Shown here in pieces: positions 39,187 to 47,733 of a DNA stretch of 64,000 bases (position 1 is the stretch's first letter; each line of letters begins with the position of its first letter). The DNA is from Rhodanobacter soli (GTDB taxonomy: Bacteria > Pseudomonadota > Gammaproteobacteria > Xanthomonadales > Rhodanobacteraceae), in NCBI RefSeq assembly GCF_040548735.1, contig NZ_JBEPSD010000001.1, positions 1,550,001 through 1,614,000 on the forward strand, read 5' to 3'. Position numbers and translations under genes: made by a program. The notes below the pieces were generated by a model. That model saw only the letters and a list, made by a program, of their open reading frames with translations, did no database searches and was not told the origin of the DNA.

Positions 39187-41890
39187 GCGCGCAGCCAAGG
39201 CCAGCGACAACGGGGTCAGCAGCGCCAGCGCGTCGCTGGACTTCGCCTTCTTCCGCTTTCTTTGGCAGTTCCACAAGGACAACCGGGGCAAGCTGCGTCA
39301 GAGCTACCGCGAGCTGACGCGCAAGTACCTCGACTTCAACAACCCGGAGAAGAACCCGAAGGCCTTTCTGCGCCAGCCGCAGTTCGAGGCGTTGGAAACC
39401 TACGTTTTCCTCAAGGAGTTTCTCGACAACGCCAAGGTCGAGGAGATTTTCAAGGCGTGGTACGAACGCAGCGGCAAGTTCGAGGGCCGCAAGTTCGGCT
39501 CTTTTCTCGGTACCGCTGGGCAGGAGATGTTCCAGTTTGGCGAGTCCGACGGGCTGGAGCTGAACTCGTACAAGGTGCTGTTCGAGAAGATGCGCAAGAA
39601 CTCGCGCACCTATCCGAACTACATCTTCGCGCTGACGATGGGCACCGGCAAAACCATCCTGATGGCGACTTGCATCTTCTACGAGTTCCTTCTGGGCAAC
39701 AAATTCGAGAAGGATGCACGCTATTGCCACAACGCGCTGGTGTTCGCACCGGACAAGACAGTGCTGCAGTCTTTGAAGGAGATCGAGGCGTTCGACCTCA
39801 CGCGCGTGGTGCCGCCGGAGTACGTCAACTTCCTGACCACGCACCTGCGCTTCCACTACCTCGAAGAAGCGGGCACCTCGCTGGATACGCTGGACCGTTC
39901 GCGCTTCAACATCATCGTCTCCAACACGCAGAAGATCATCCTCAAGCGCCAGCACAAGGAGAAAACGCCTGCTGCCAAGCTGTTCGACTCGACCGGCGAA
40001 ACCCTCACCGCCACCGGCGTCTATGCTGACGCCGCCGACCTCTACAGCTTCGATCAGCCCGAGGAAGAGGGCGAACTGACCACCAACCAGCGCTTCGAGA
40101 AGCTGCGCCGTTTGGAACAGCTCGGCATCTACGTGGATGAGGCCCACCATGCCTTCGGCAAGGCGCTGGCCAAGGACATGGGCGTGGGAGCCAAGGAAAC
40201 AGACACCAGCCTGCGCACCACCATCGACATTCTGGCCGCCAGCCTGAACGCGGCGGGCACACGCGTGGTGGCCTGCTACAACTACACCGGCACGCCCTAT
40301 GTGGGGCGCGAGGTGTTGCCCGAGGTGGTCTACGCCTACGGCCTGAAGGCGGCCATCGACAAGGGCTTCCTCAAGAAGGTAACGCTGCACGGCTACACCA
40401 ACACCCGTACCGACGAGTTTGTCGACATCGCCATCGAAGAGTTCTTGAAGGAGACGGATGGGCTGCGACCCGAAGGGCTTTCCCCGAAGCTGGCCTTCTT
40501 TGCGGCCACCATCGACGAGCTGACTGGCGAACTGCGTCCGGCAGTAGAGCGCGCGTTGCTCAAGCATGGCATCCCGACCTCGCGCATCCTGGTCAACGTG
40601 GGCGACGACAAGCTCACTACCAACGACGACATCCGCGAGTTCAACCGGCTGGACACCGAAGGCTCGGAAAAGCAATTCATCCTGCTGGTCAACAAGGGCC
40701 GAGAAGGCTGGAACTGCCGTTCACTGTTCGGCGTAGGCCTGTTCCGCGAGCCCAAGTCCAAGGTGTTTGTGCTGCAAGCCACGATGCGATGCCTGCGTGC
40801 CATAGGCGAGGCCCAGCACACCGGCCACGTATTCCTCTCAGGCGACAACCTCAATACGCTGAACGACGAGCTGCAGCAGAACTTCCGCATCAGCGCCGAC
40901 GAGCTGCAAAAGACTGGAAAAGACAAGGAACGCGTGGAAGTACGCGTGGTTGAGCCGCCGGTCAAGATCAAGCTGGTGCGCGTGCGCAAGCTCTTCCAGA
41001 TGCGCGAGAAGCAGCCAGTTAAAGGGCAGGAACTGATGCCCGAGCGATCCATCCGGGAGAAGTGGAACGAGCTGATTGAAAAATACCGCCTGATCGAAAC
41101 ACAGCAAGACGGCCTGACCATCGCCGATGCGGCGCGCGCCTCTGGCAGCCGCACCTTCGACCTGACCTCCCGTCGCGAGAAGCGCATCTTCTCGCCCATG
41201 ACATTGGTGGCTGAGGTGTCCCGCTATCTCAACCGAAGCCCACTGGAGATCGAGGCACTGCTCGACGCGACCAAGGATGGCACCGGCGAACTGGTGGCCA
41301 TCATCAACGAGTTCAACGAGCTGCTCTACGACGAGATCATCCCGCGCCTGTTCCGCTTGCTGTTTGACCTTGATGAGTACGAGAGGAAGGACGAGTACGA
41401 GGTCGATCTGATAAAGATGCCCCCGAACGGTTACTACGAGGTGTCAGCAGCCAAGGACAAGATCGTTCGGATGAACGACACGCAGATCAATGACGCGGAA
41501 CGTGCCAAGAGCTTTCACCTCGACACCTACTGCTTCGACTCAGGGTCGGAGAACTGGCTGTTCTGGGATCTGTTGCGCGAGCAGCGTGTGAAGAAGATCT
41601 ACTTCACCGGGATGCTGACCCACGGCCAGTCCGACTTCTTCATCCAGTACATCGACCCCGACTCGCGCACCGTGCGCAGCTACTACCCCGACTTCATCTT
41701 CCAGCGCGAAGAGCCGGACGGCAGCCTTAAGTACGTCATCGTCGAGGTGAAAGCCGACAACCAAATCGAGGATGCCGTGGTGCAGGCCAAGAAGGACTTC
41801 GCCCAGCAGATCGCGGTGGCGAGCGGCATGGAATATCGGATCATGAAATCCACCGACGCTGACAACCGTCGCTATCGAATGTTGCTATAG
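39176..41890 (+). CDS. Type III-like Res helicase-nuclease
   Basis: A 904-aa SF2 helicase. Motifs are LTMGTGKTILMA (I), YVDEAHHAFGK (II, DEAH), NYTGTPYVG (III) and QATMRCLRAIG (VI-like). The C-terminus has YYPDFIFQREEPDG and VIVEVKADNQ, a PD-ExK nuclease core. This is the restriction subunit that would translocate and cleave with Mod. Length matches the Res family (about 900-1000 aa). Confidence 0.9.
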   Translation: MATKRAAKASDNGVSSASASLDFAFFRFLWQFHKDNRGKLRQSYRELTRKYLDFNNPEKNPKAFLRQPQFEALETYVFLKEFLDNAKVEEIFKAWYERSGKFEGRKFGSFLGTAGQEMFQFGESDGLELNSYKVLFEKMRKNSRTYPNYIFALTMGTGKTILMATCIFYEFLLGNKFEKDARYCHNALVFAPDKTVLQSLKEIEAFDLTRVVPPEYVNFLTTHLRFHYLEEAGTSLDTLDRSRFNIIVSNTQKIILKRQHKEKTPAAKLFDSTGETLTATGVYADAADLYSFDQPEEEGELTTNQRFEKLRRLEQLGIYVDEAHHAFGKALAKDMGVGAKETDTSLRTTIDILAASLNAAGTRVVACYNYTGTPYVGREVLPEVVYAYGLKAAIDKGFLKKVTLHGYTNTRTDEFVDIAIEEFLKETDGLRPEGLSPKLAFFAATIDELTGELRPAVERALLKHGIPTSRILVNVGDDKLTTNDDIREFNRLDTEGSEKQFILLVNKGREGWNCRSLFGVGLFREPKSKVFVLQATMRCLRAIGEAQHTGHVFLSGDNLNTLNDELQQNFRISADELQKTGKDKERVEVRVVEPPVKIKLVRVRKLFQMREKQPVKGQELMPERSIREKWNELIEKYRLIETQQDGLTIADAARASGSRTFDLTSRREKRIFSPMTLVAEVSRYLNRSPLEIEALLDATKDGTGELVAIINEFNELLYDEIIPRLFRLLFDLDEYERKDEYEVDLIKMPPNGYYEVSAAKDKIVRMNDTQINDAERAKSFHLDTYCFDSGSENWLFWDLLREQRVKKIYFTGMLTHGQSDFFIQYIDPDSRTVRSYYPDFIFQREEPDGSLKYVIVEVKADNQIEDAVVQAKKDFAQQIAVASGMEYRIMKSTDADNRRYRMLL

Positions 41891-41898
41891 GAGCCACC

Positions 41899-43647
41899 AT
41901 GAGCGCTGCCAAGCTTCGATTCCAAGTTGATTCCCGTCTCGCCACGCTGCTGAGTCAGGAATATAGATCGACCGAGCGTGCGCTGAAGGAACTGGTGGAC
42001 AACGCTTGGGATGCCGACGCGGATCAGGTCAGCATTCAATTACCGAAACCCTTGAGCGGCGATCCCATCGTCATGCGAGACGATGGCACCGGCATGACGG
42101 AGGAAGAACTGCGGCGGCACTACCTCACCATTGCCAAGGATAGGCGCTCCGCGCGAGGTGAGCGTACTGCCGGGAAGAATCGCCAGGTTAAGGGGCGTAA
42201 AGGAATCGGCAAGTTCGCCGGGTTCATGGCCGCTTCGGTGATGACCTTGGAGACGAGCACGCGGGGGAAACTCTGCCGCATCGCCCTGCGTCTGGATGCC
42301 ATAGGCAACGTGGAGGATATCGAACACCTCGATATCGCCCTTCACAGCGAGGATTGCGATCCGGACATCCACTGCACGGTCATCACGCTGAGCGAACTCC
42401 ATCAAGGATTGGCTTATCCTGACCCAAATCGCTTGCGGCAGGTGCTCTTGCAGGACTACGGAAGGCATGACGATTTTGCCGTTATCGTGGATGAAAAGCG
42501 GCTTGACGTCGACGACGTGCAAGGAAGTTACTCGGAACACCAGACGGCACTGCCTGACGTTGGCGATGTCAAACTGCGCCTTTCGATCTTCGACGGCAAA
42601 GCAGGCTTGCGCCAGCCCGGAGTCACGCTTCGCGTCGGTGGCAAAGCGGTCGGCTCGCCCAGCTTCTTTGGACTGGAGGGACACGAGTATTTTCCGCCGA
42701 AGCTGTTGAAGAAGATGTACGGCGAAGTGGATGCGGATGGACTTCTCGATCACGTCACCGCCGGATGGGATTCTCTGGTAGAGAACAGCGAAAAACTGAA
42801 GGCGGTTGAGGCCTTCATTCAGCCGATCCTTATTTCGGCGGCGAAAGAAAAGTACGGGAAGGAACTCCAGCTTGCGCAAGCGCGAATGCAGAAAGCGATT
42901 CAGCAACGTTTGGCGAGCTTGCCGGAGCACAAGCGTGATTTCGCCAACAAGTCCATCAAAAAAATTCTTGAGCGCTATTACGACGAACCGCCGAGCAAGA
43001 TCGAACCCATCGTTGGCGTGTTGCTGGATGCGCTGGAGCGGTCCGACTACCGCATCTTGCTGGAACACATAGCCGATGCATCGCAGGGTGAAGTGGCGAC
43101 CATTGCGGACCGCCTGAACGACTTCGGGTTGGCTGAGATGGCGTTTCTTGTCGCGCAAGCCGCTGCGCGACAGACGTTCCTTGACCAACTGGAGGCATTG
43201 GCGCGCGATCCCGCTACGACGGAAGCGGCGATGCACAAATCGCTGGAGTTGAGTCTGTGGGTGTTCGGGCCGGAGTACTCCCTCTTCAGCTCGAACATCA
43301 CGCTAAAGAGGCAGATTGAAGATGTCCTCAACACGACATACAAGGGAAAGAATGCCGACAAACGTCCAGACTTGCTGCTGAACCAGAATCTTAGTGGAGA
43401 GTATCTGCTGATCGAGTTCAAGCGCCCCGACCATAGCTTGAATTATGACGACTACAAGCAAGCCATCGAGTACCGACACGACTTCACCAAGCACATCACT
43501 TCGTCGATTCGGGTGGTTCTGATTGGAGGACGCCTATCGCCTGATTTTCCCAAAGAAAATCGCGAGCCGAATGTCGACGCTCGACTCTTCAGTCAGGTAA
43601 TTGCTTCTGCGCGACGCCAAGTCGAATGGCTGCTTCGCAGTGACTAG
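41899..43647 (+). CDS. GHKL ATPase with C-terminal PD-(D/E)XK-like domain
   Basis: A 582-aa protein. The N-terminus is a GHKL ATPase: ALKELVDNAWDADA (N-box), VMRDDGTGM (G1) and GRKGIGKFAGF (G2). A coiled/helical middle runs to ~420. The C-terminus has RPDLLLNQNL and YLLIEFKRPD (D...ExK), a nuclease-like core that recalls the end of Shedu proteins, followed by DDYKQAIEYRHDF. It starts 8 bp after res in the same operon. Distinct from the DUF3883 ATPase, so this locus carries two different GHKL ATPases. Confidence 0.85.
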   Translation: MSAAKLRFQVDSRLATLLSQEYRSTERALKELVDNAWDADADQVSIQLPKPLSGDPIVMRDDGTGMTEEELRRHYLTIAKDRRSARGERTAGKNRQVKGRKGIGKFAGFMAASVMTLETSTRGKLCRIALRLDAIGNVEDIEHLDIALHSEDCDPDIHCTVITLSELHQGLAYPDPNRLRQVLLQDYGRHDDFAVIVDEKRLDVDDVQGSYSEHQTALPDVGDVKLRLSIFDGKAGLRQPGVTLRVGGKAVGSPSFFGLEGHEYFPPKLLKKMYGEVDADGLLDHVTAGWDSLVENSEKLKAVEAFIQPILISAAKEKYGKELQLAQARMQKAIQQRLASLPEHKRDFANKSIKKILERYYDEPPSKIEPIVGVLLDALERSDYRILLEHIADASQGEVATIADRLNDFGLAEMAFLVAQAAARQTFLDQLEALARDPATTEAAMHKSLELSLWVFGPEYSLFSSNITLKRQIEDVLNTTYKGKNADKRPDLLLNQNLSGEYLLIEFKRPDHSLNYDDYKQAIEYRHDFTKHITSSIRVVLIGGRLSPDFPKENREPNVDARLFSQVIASARRQVEWLLRSD

Positions 43648-44181
43648 AACCATTTCATTGCGTAGTCATTTGCGTTTCCCTGATCCATGCCTGCAACGCC
43701 CTCGACTGCTCGACGTTTCGTGGCAGGTTTGGTAGTTGGCGACGACGGTTCCGGTATCGGTAGAGCGCGGTGCCAGCGGCGGCCGCATCAGCATCTCGGG
43801 CGGGCTCGGCAATCTACCTGCGGCGGCAGCGTCGTGCAGACGTACAAAGCCACGGTTGAGAGTGCAAGCATCGGCTTGAACGAGCACATAAGCGGGGGCC
43901 TCTTTGGGGGCTGGTTTGCCCGGAAACCTCTGGTTATGGGTAGAGTGAGATTACGGGGAGTCGACAATCCAACCTCACGCCGACTAACGAGTGCTTGCTG
44001 ACCGATCAGCCATGCTCGGCCACACGATGTGGCGTTGTTGTGCGTTTCCGAACTCATCCGTGGGATGTGCTGGTGCAGCGCGGCATATCCGCCGAAATCC
44101 GCTTCAGCCGCGGTCACTTCATCGCCGGACACGCCTGTTTCTTAACGAAAAAACGGCAATTCGTGTCAGAACCCGAAACCG
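43648..44181. other. Gene-free stretch before the right transposon end
   Basis: About 530 bp with no supported gene. Several short frames exist on both strands but match nothing I know. It may hold decayed cargo. Confidence 0.5.
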
Positions 44182-44225
44182 CATAAAGCGTCAAAAGTGA
44201 CACTTTATGGTGATTTGTCCAGACA
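44182..44225 (-). repeat. Right transposon end with TnsB-like repeats
   Basis: CATAAAGCGTCA (44182-44193) and, inverted, CATAAAGTGTCA (44209-44198) form a near-perfect palindrome. Then come ATTTGTCCA (44213-44221) and GACA. Read inward from 44225 it starts TGTCTGGACAAAT, close to the TGT...GGACAA start of Tn7 ends. Confidence 0.6.
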
Positions 44226-44244
44226 TGCAGATGCCACAGGAAAA

Positions 44245-44321
44245 TGGTGCGCCCGGCGGGATTCGAACCCACGACCCCTGCCTTCGGAGGGCAGTACTCT
44301 ATCCAGCTGAGCTACGGGCGC
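44245..44321 (-). tRNA. tRNA-Arg (anticodon CCG)
   Basis: A full cloverleaf on the minus strand: acceptor GCGCCCG / CGGGCGC, D-arm GCTCAGCTGGATAGAG, anticodon stem CTGCC / GGCAG around loop CTCCGAA (anticodon CCG), T-arm GGGTTCGAATCCC, and an encoded CCA at 44247-44245. A -10-like TATACT lies about 50 bp upstream. Its 3' end faces the right edge of the island, about 20 bp away. Confidence 0.97.
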
Positions 44322-44465
44322 ATGTATGGCCGCGCGCGGAGCTGTGGCCGGAGGCCGGCACCGCGGGGAGCGCAGTATAGCCGAGTTGCCGCCGGGGGGT
44401 GGACCGGCAGCGGAAACGCGATCGGCCCTCCCGAGCGGTGCCGGGAGGGCCGATGCAGGCTTGCC

Positions 44466-46364
44466 TCAGCGTGCCTTGAGCAGCGTGGTCAGCGTGTCGG
44501 GCTTGCTGGTGTCGCGGACCAGATGCGGGTACTTCAGACCGTCGTGATAGTCGATGCGGACGGTCTTGTACTCGTCGAAGTTCTTCACCAGCAGCTCGAT
44601 CGGCTGGCTCTTGTCCTTCGCCGAGGCGGTCACCGCCTCCTTGAGCGCGTCGGCGTCATAGTCGCGGCCATTGACGGCGATCACCGTCATGCTCGGCGAC
44701 AGGCCGGCCTTGAACGCGGGGCCGTCCCACAGCACGTCGCCGATGCTGCCGCCCTTGCCGATGGAAACGCCCAGCGAATAGGTGAGGTCGGCGCTATGCC
44801 GGCGCGCCTCGATCGCCTTCACCGCTTCGGACGGCTTGTCGGTGTAGACCAGTTTCCAGCCGTGCGACGCGATGCCGCCGATCAGCGGGCCATGGCCATC
44901 GAGGCGCGTGCGCAGGTACTTCGCCCAGTCGTACGGCGCGATGCCGTTGAGCGTCTTGACCACGTCCTCGAAGGTGTAGGTGTTGACGTCCCACTTGCCG
45001 TTCTCCATGCCGAAGAACGCCTTGCCGAAGTCGTCGATGCTCTTCTTGCCGCCGCTCAGCTCGCGCAGCTGGCCATCGACGTCGAGCCAGATCATCTGGC
45101 CGGCCGAGTAATAGTCCTCGCTGGCCTGGTAGTTGCGGTACGGCAACGGGCGGCGCTGCGCGATGATCGGGTCGTTGGTGGTGTCCTGCACGTTGCGGAA
45201 GCTGGCCAGGCCGGGGCGGCCCTTGTCGTAGGTGGCGGCGGTGAAGGCCCACATGTCGTGCGCCTGCTCGGTGTCCCACAGGCCCGAACGCGCGGCCATC
45301 ACCTGGCCCCAGAACTGGGTCTGGCCTTCGTAGACCCACAGCAGGGTGTCGCTCATCGGCACGTTGAAGTTCGGCGTGGCGAGATCCGCGCCGCGACGGT
45401 ACTTGCCGTTCCAGGAGTGGTTGAACTCGTGCGAGAACAGGTCGCGGGCCAGCGCGTTCTTCTTCCACTCGGTGAAGAAGTCGGCCGAAGTGCCGTCCTC
45501 GCTGGAGCGATGATGCTCGAGGCCATTGCCGCTCATCTTGTCGCTGAGCGAGACGAGGAAATCGTAGTGGTCGTAGTGGTGCGCGCCGTACATCTTGTAC
45601 ATCTGCTGGACCAGGTTCCGGAACGGCTTGATCTGCTCCGGCTTGATCTCCAGGTACTTCGCGTCATCGGCCACGATGCTCATGTGCACCGGCGCCTTGG
45701 CGCCCGGATCCAGGTCGATGCGCTTGAAGTACTTGCCGGCATAGATCGGCGAATCGACCAGGTCGTCGTAATTGATCGGCTTGAAGTTCAGCGTGTCGCC
45801 ATCCCTCGAGGCCACTTCCAGCGCGGTGCCGGCCTGCCAGCCGGCGGGCAGCTTCACGCTGGCCTCGGTGTTGATCTGGCGGGCGAAGTAGCCGGCCGGA
45901 TACATCGTCACCGAGTTCCACTGCAGGTTGAGCATCTCGGGCGTCATCACCACGCGGCCCTGGCGCTGGTCCTGCGACGACAGGAACTGGAATTCGACCT
46001 CTACACTGCTGGCGCCCTGCGGCACGTCGACGTGAAACGCGTAGACGTTCAGCGGGTCGCGCGTCCACGGCAGCACCTGGCCGTTCGCCTTCACCACCAG
46101 CCCGGCCATCTTGTCGATCGTGCCGTTCGGCGAATGGTTGCCCGGCAGCCACTGCGGATACAGCAGGGTCAGCGGACCGGCCTGCGCCGGGATCACCTGG
46201 TGCACGCGGAAGATGCGGTGGGCCACGTCGGTAGCGTCCACATTGATCTTCAAGGTGCCCTGGTACGGCACATCCTGCGGCGCCGGGACATCGGCAAGCG
46301 CAGCGAAACTGGCCAGGCCGAAAGCGGCAGCGGCGAGGGCGGAAGCGAGGCGGGTGGCTTTCAA
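44466..46364 (-). CDS. M61 family metallopeptidase (glycyl aminopeptidase-like) with PDZ domain
   Basis: A 632-aa exported zinc protease from a TTG at 46364, chosen because GGAG lies 6 bp upstream and the product opens with a signal peptide ([23 protein letters not shown]). The catalytic HExxH is [10 protein letters not shown] and the third ligand is in [17 protein letters not shown]-like domain follows ([26 protein letters not shown]). The family removes N-terminal glycine and other small residues from peptides in the periplasm. Monocistronic on the minus strand. Confidence 0.92.
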   Translation of the reverse strand: MKATRLASALAAAAFGLASFAALADVPAPQDVPYQGTLKINVDATDVAHRIFRVHQVIPAQAGPLTLLYPQWLPGNHSPNGTIDKMAGLVVKANGQVLPWTRDPLNVYAFHVDVPQGASSVEVEFQFLSSQDQRQGRVVMTPEMLNLQWNSVTMYPAGYFARQINTEASVKLPAGWQAGTALEVASRDGDTLNFKPINYDDLVDSPIYAGKYFKRIDLDPGAKAPVHMSIVADDAKYLEIKPEQIKPFRNLVQQMYKMYGAHHYDHYDFLVSLSDKMSGNGLEHHRSSEDGTSADFFTEWKKNALARDLFSHEFNHSWNGKYRRGADLATPNFNVPMSDTLLWVYEGQTQFWGQVMAARSGLWDTEQAHDMWAFTAATYDKGRPGLASFRNVQDTTNDPIIAQRRPLPYRNYQASEDYYSAGQMIWLDVDGQLRELSGGKKSIDDFGKAFFGMENGKWDVNTYTFEDVVKTLNGIAPYDWAKYLRTRLDGHGPLIGGIASHGWKLVYTDKPSEAVKAIEARRHSADLTYSLGVSIGKGGSIGDVLWDGPAFKAGLSPSMTVIAVNGRDYDADALKEAVTASAKDKSQPIELLVKNFDEYKTVRIDYHDGLKYPHLVRDTSKPDTLTTLLKAR

Positions 46365-46650
46365 TGCGTTCTCCGGGGTGGGAAAGGGAAGCCTGGCGGA
46401 TGCTGCCGCTCGAGCCGTATTCCACGGGGCGAGGCGGACAGGACCAGGCAGGCTCCGGGAATCCGCGTCGCGGAAAGTTGCCGCGACAGGAATTCGAGGC
46501 GTCGATGCTAGACCGGCAACACCGGGGTTCACCCCTGCCGAAGGTCACGACCATGGCTTGCACATGAACCGGTCCAGCCGACTGCGTCGACCTGGCATCC
46601 ATCTTGCTCGGCTTGCGCTGACACCCTCACTCTCCGCCCGCGGGAACCGC

Positions 46651-47721
46651 ATGCACGCCCTGTTCAAAAGCCTCCGGCTTGCCGACGACCCGGACCAGCG
46701 TCGCGAGTACAGCCGTTATCTGGCGCTGCAGATGGGGCCGATGATCCACGCCCTGATGCTGGTTGGCGCGCTCGCCTATCTGGTGGCGGTCGTCGCCAGC
46801 ACCCTGGTGCGCCACTCACCGCTGCCGCTGTGGCTGCGCCTCGCGCCGCTGGTACCGCTGCTGCTGGTGACCTCGTGGACCCGGCATGTGCGGCAGCCGC
46901 GGCTGCTCAGCGTGCTGACCCTGCTGTGCGTCCTGCTGCTGGAGATCGGCATCAACCTCAACGGCTTCGGCGACATGCGCGGGCAGTCCGTGGTGTTGCC
47001 CGGGCTGCTGCTGCCGGTGGCGTCGTCGGTGATCTGGCTGGCCCGCTGGGACTTCATCGCGGCCATGCTGCTGTGCGCGCTGGGGCCGCTGCCGATGTTG
47101 CTGTTCGGCCGCATCGACAGCGCGCAGACCTTCCAGTACCTGGTCTACATGACGATCGCGATCGCGCTGTCCACGGTGCTGCGTGCGTTCATGGCGCGCA
47201 CCCTGTTTGAGCAGTTCCGGCTGGAGCGCCAGCTGCGCGAGCAGGCCAACACCGACGGCCTCACCGGCCTGCTGCTGCGCAACCGTTTTCTCGAACTGGC
47301 GCGGCTCGCGCTGGGCGACATCCGTCGCCGGCAGCAGCCGGTGTGCGTGCTGTACCTGGATGCCGATCACTTCAAGCCGCTCAACGACAACCACGGCCAT
47401 GCCGCAGGCGATGCGGCACTGGTCGCGCTGGCCGCGGTGATGCGCAGGCAGATGCGCCAGGGCGACCTGATCGGCCGCATCGGCGGCGAGGAGTTCGCGA
47501 TGCTGCTGCCCGGTCTCGACCTGCAGCAGGCCGCCGCGCGCGCCGAACAACTGCGGCTGGCCATGCACGCAGTCCAGCGCCCGGATGGCCCGTTGACCGT
47601 GAGCATCGGCGTGGCCGAACGCAACCACGCCGACGAGGCGATCGAGACCCTGCTGGTCCGCGCCGACCAGGCCATGCGCCAGGCCAAGCGCGACGGCCGC
47701 GACCGGGTCGTCAGCGCCTGA
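46651..47721 (+). CDS. Diguanylate cyclase (GGDEF family)
   Basis: A 356-aa inner-membrane protein that would make cyclic di-GMP. Six hydrophobic segments lie between residues ~30 and 180, then a GGDEF domain with the A-site GGEEF at 278-282. The inhibitory I-site RQGD sits at 269-272, five residues before it, so product inhibition is expected. DADHFKPLNDNHGH is the metal-binding strand. The start at 46651 is preferred; an upstream ATG at 46564 is also in frame. Confidence 0.92.
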   Translation: MHALFKSLRLADDPDQRREYSRYLALQMGPMIHALMLVGALAYLVAVVASTLVRHSPLPLWLRLAPLVPLLLVTSWTRHVRQPRLLSVLTLLCVLLLEIGINLNGFGDMRGQSVVLPGLLLPVASSVIWLARWDFIAAMLLCALGPLPMLLFGRIDSAQTFQYLVYMTIAIALSTVLRAFMARTLFEQFRLERQLREQANTDGLTGLLLRNRFLELARLALGDIRRRQQPVCVLYLDADHFKPLNDNHGHAAGDAALVALAAVMRRQMRQGDLIGRIGGEEFAMLLPGLDLQQAAARAEQLRLAMHAVQRPDGPLTVSIGVAERNHADEAIETLLVRADQAMRQAKRDGRDRVVSA

Positions 47722-47733
47722 CTCTGGTGAAGC

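Larger units (their letters stand above)
3967..44225. mobile_element. Candidate ~40 kb Tn7-like transposon carrying an integron and a defence-type locus
   Basis: The bounds come from related inverted ends. TGGACAAAT starts at 3967, and its complement ATTTGTCCA ends at 44221. In both ends a CATAAAGTGTCA-like motif follows 3 bp later; 18 of the first 24 positions match. Further motif copies lie inside (4002-4013, 4056-4067; 44182-44193). The right end starts TGT (44225 inward) and is about 20 bp from the 3' end of tRNA-Arg. The left outermost bases are not TGT, and no clean 5-bp target duplication is visible, although GACA abuts both TGGACAAAT copies. TnsAB, TnsC and TniQ genes lie inside. The boundaries are inference; the genes are clear. 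Confidence 0.6.

Noticed and set aside
43687..44186. Short frames of 63-104 codons between the GHKL gene and the right end
   Set aside because: No start signals, no family resemblance and conflicting frames on both strands.
3958..44230. Clean 5-bp target-site duplication
   Set aside because: With a TGT end at 44225 the flanks are CATGG and TGCAG; with TGGACAAAT ends only GACA matches on both sides. It is suggestive but not a proper 5-bp duplication.
44244..46511. Very long plus-strand frame opposite the M61 protease
   Set aside because: It is the GC-rich antisense shadow of a clear protease gene; the product is low-complexity Arg/Val/Leu text without motifs. The same holds for frames opposite the permease, phosphatase, sulfatase and CpdB genes.
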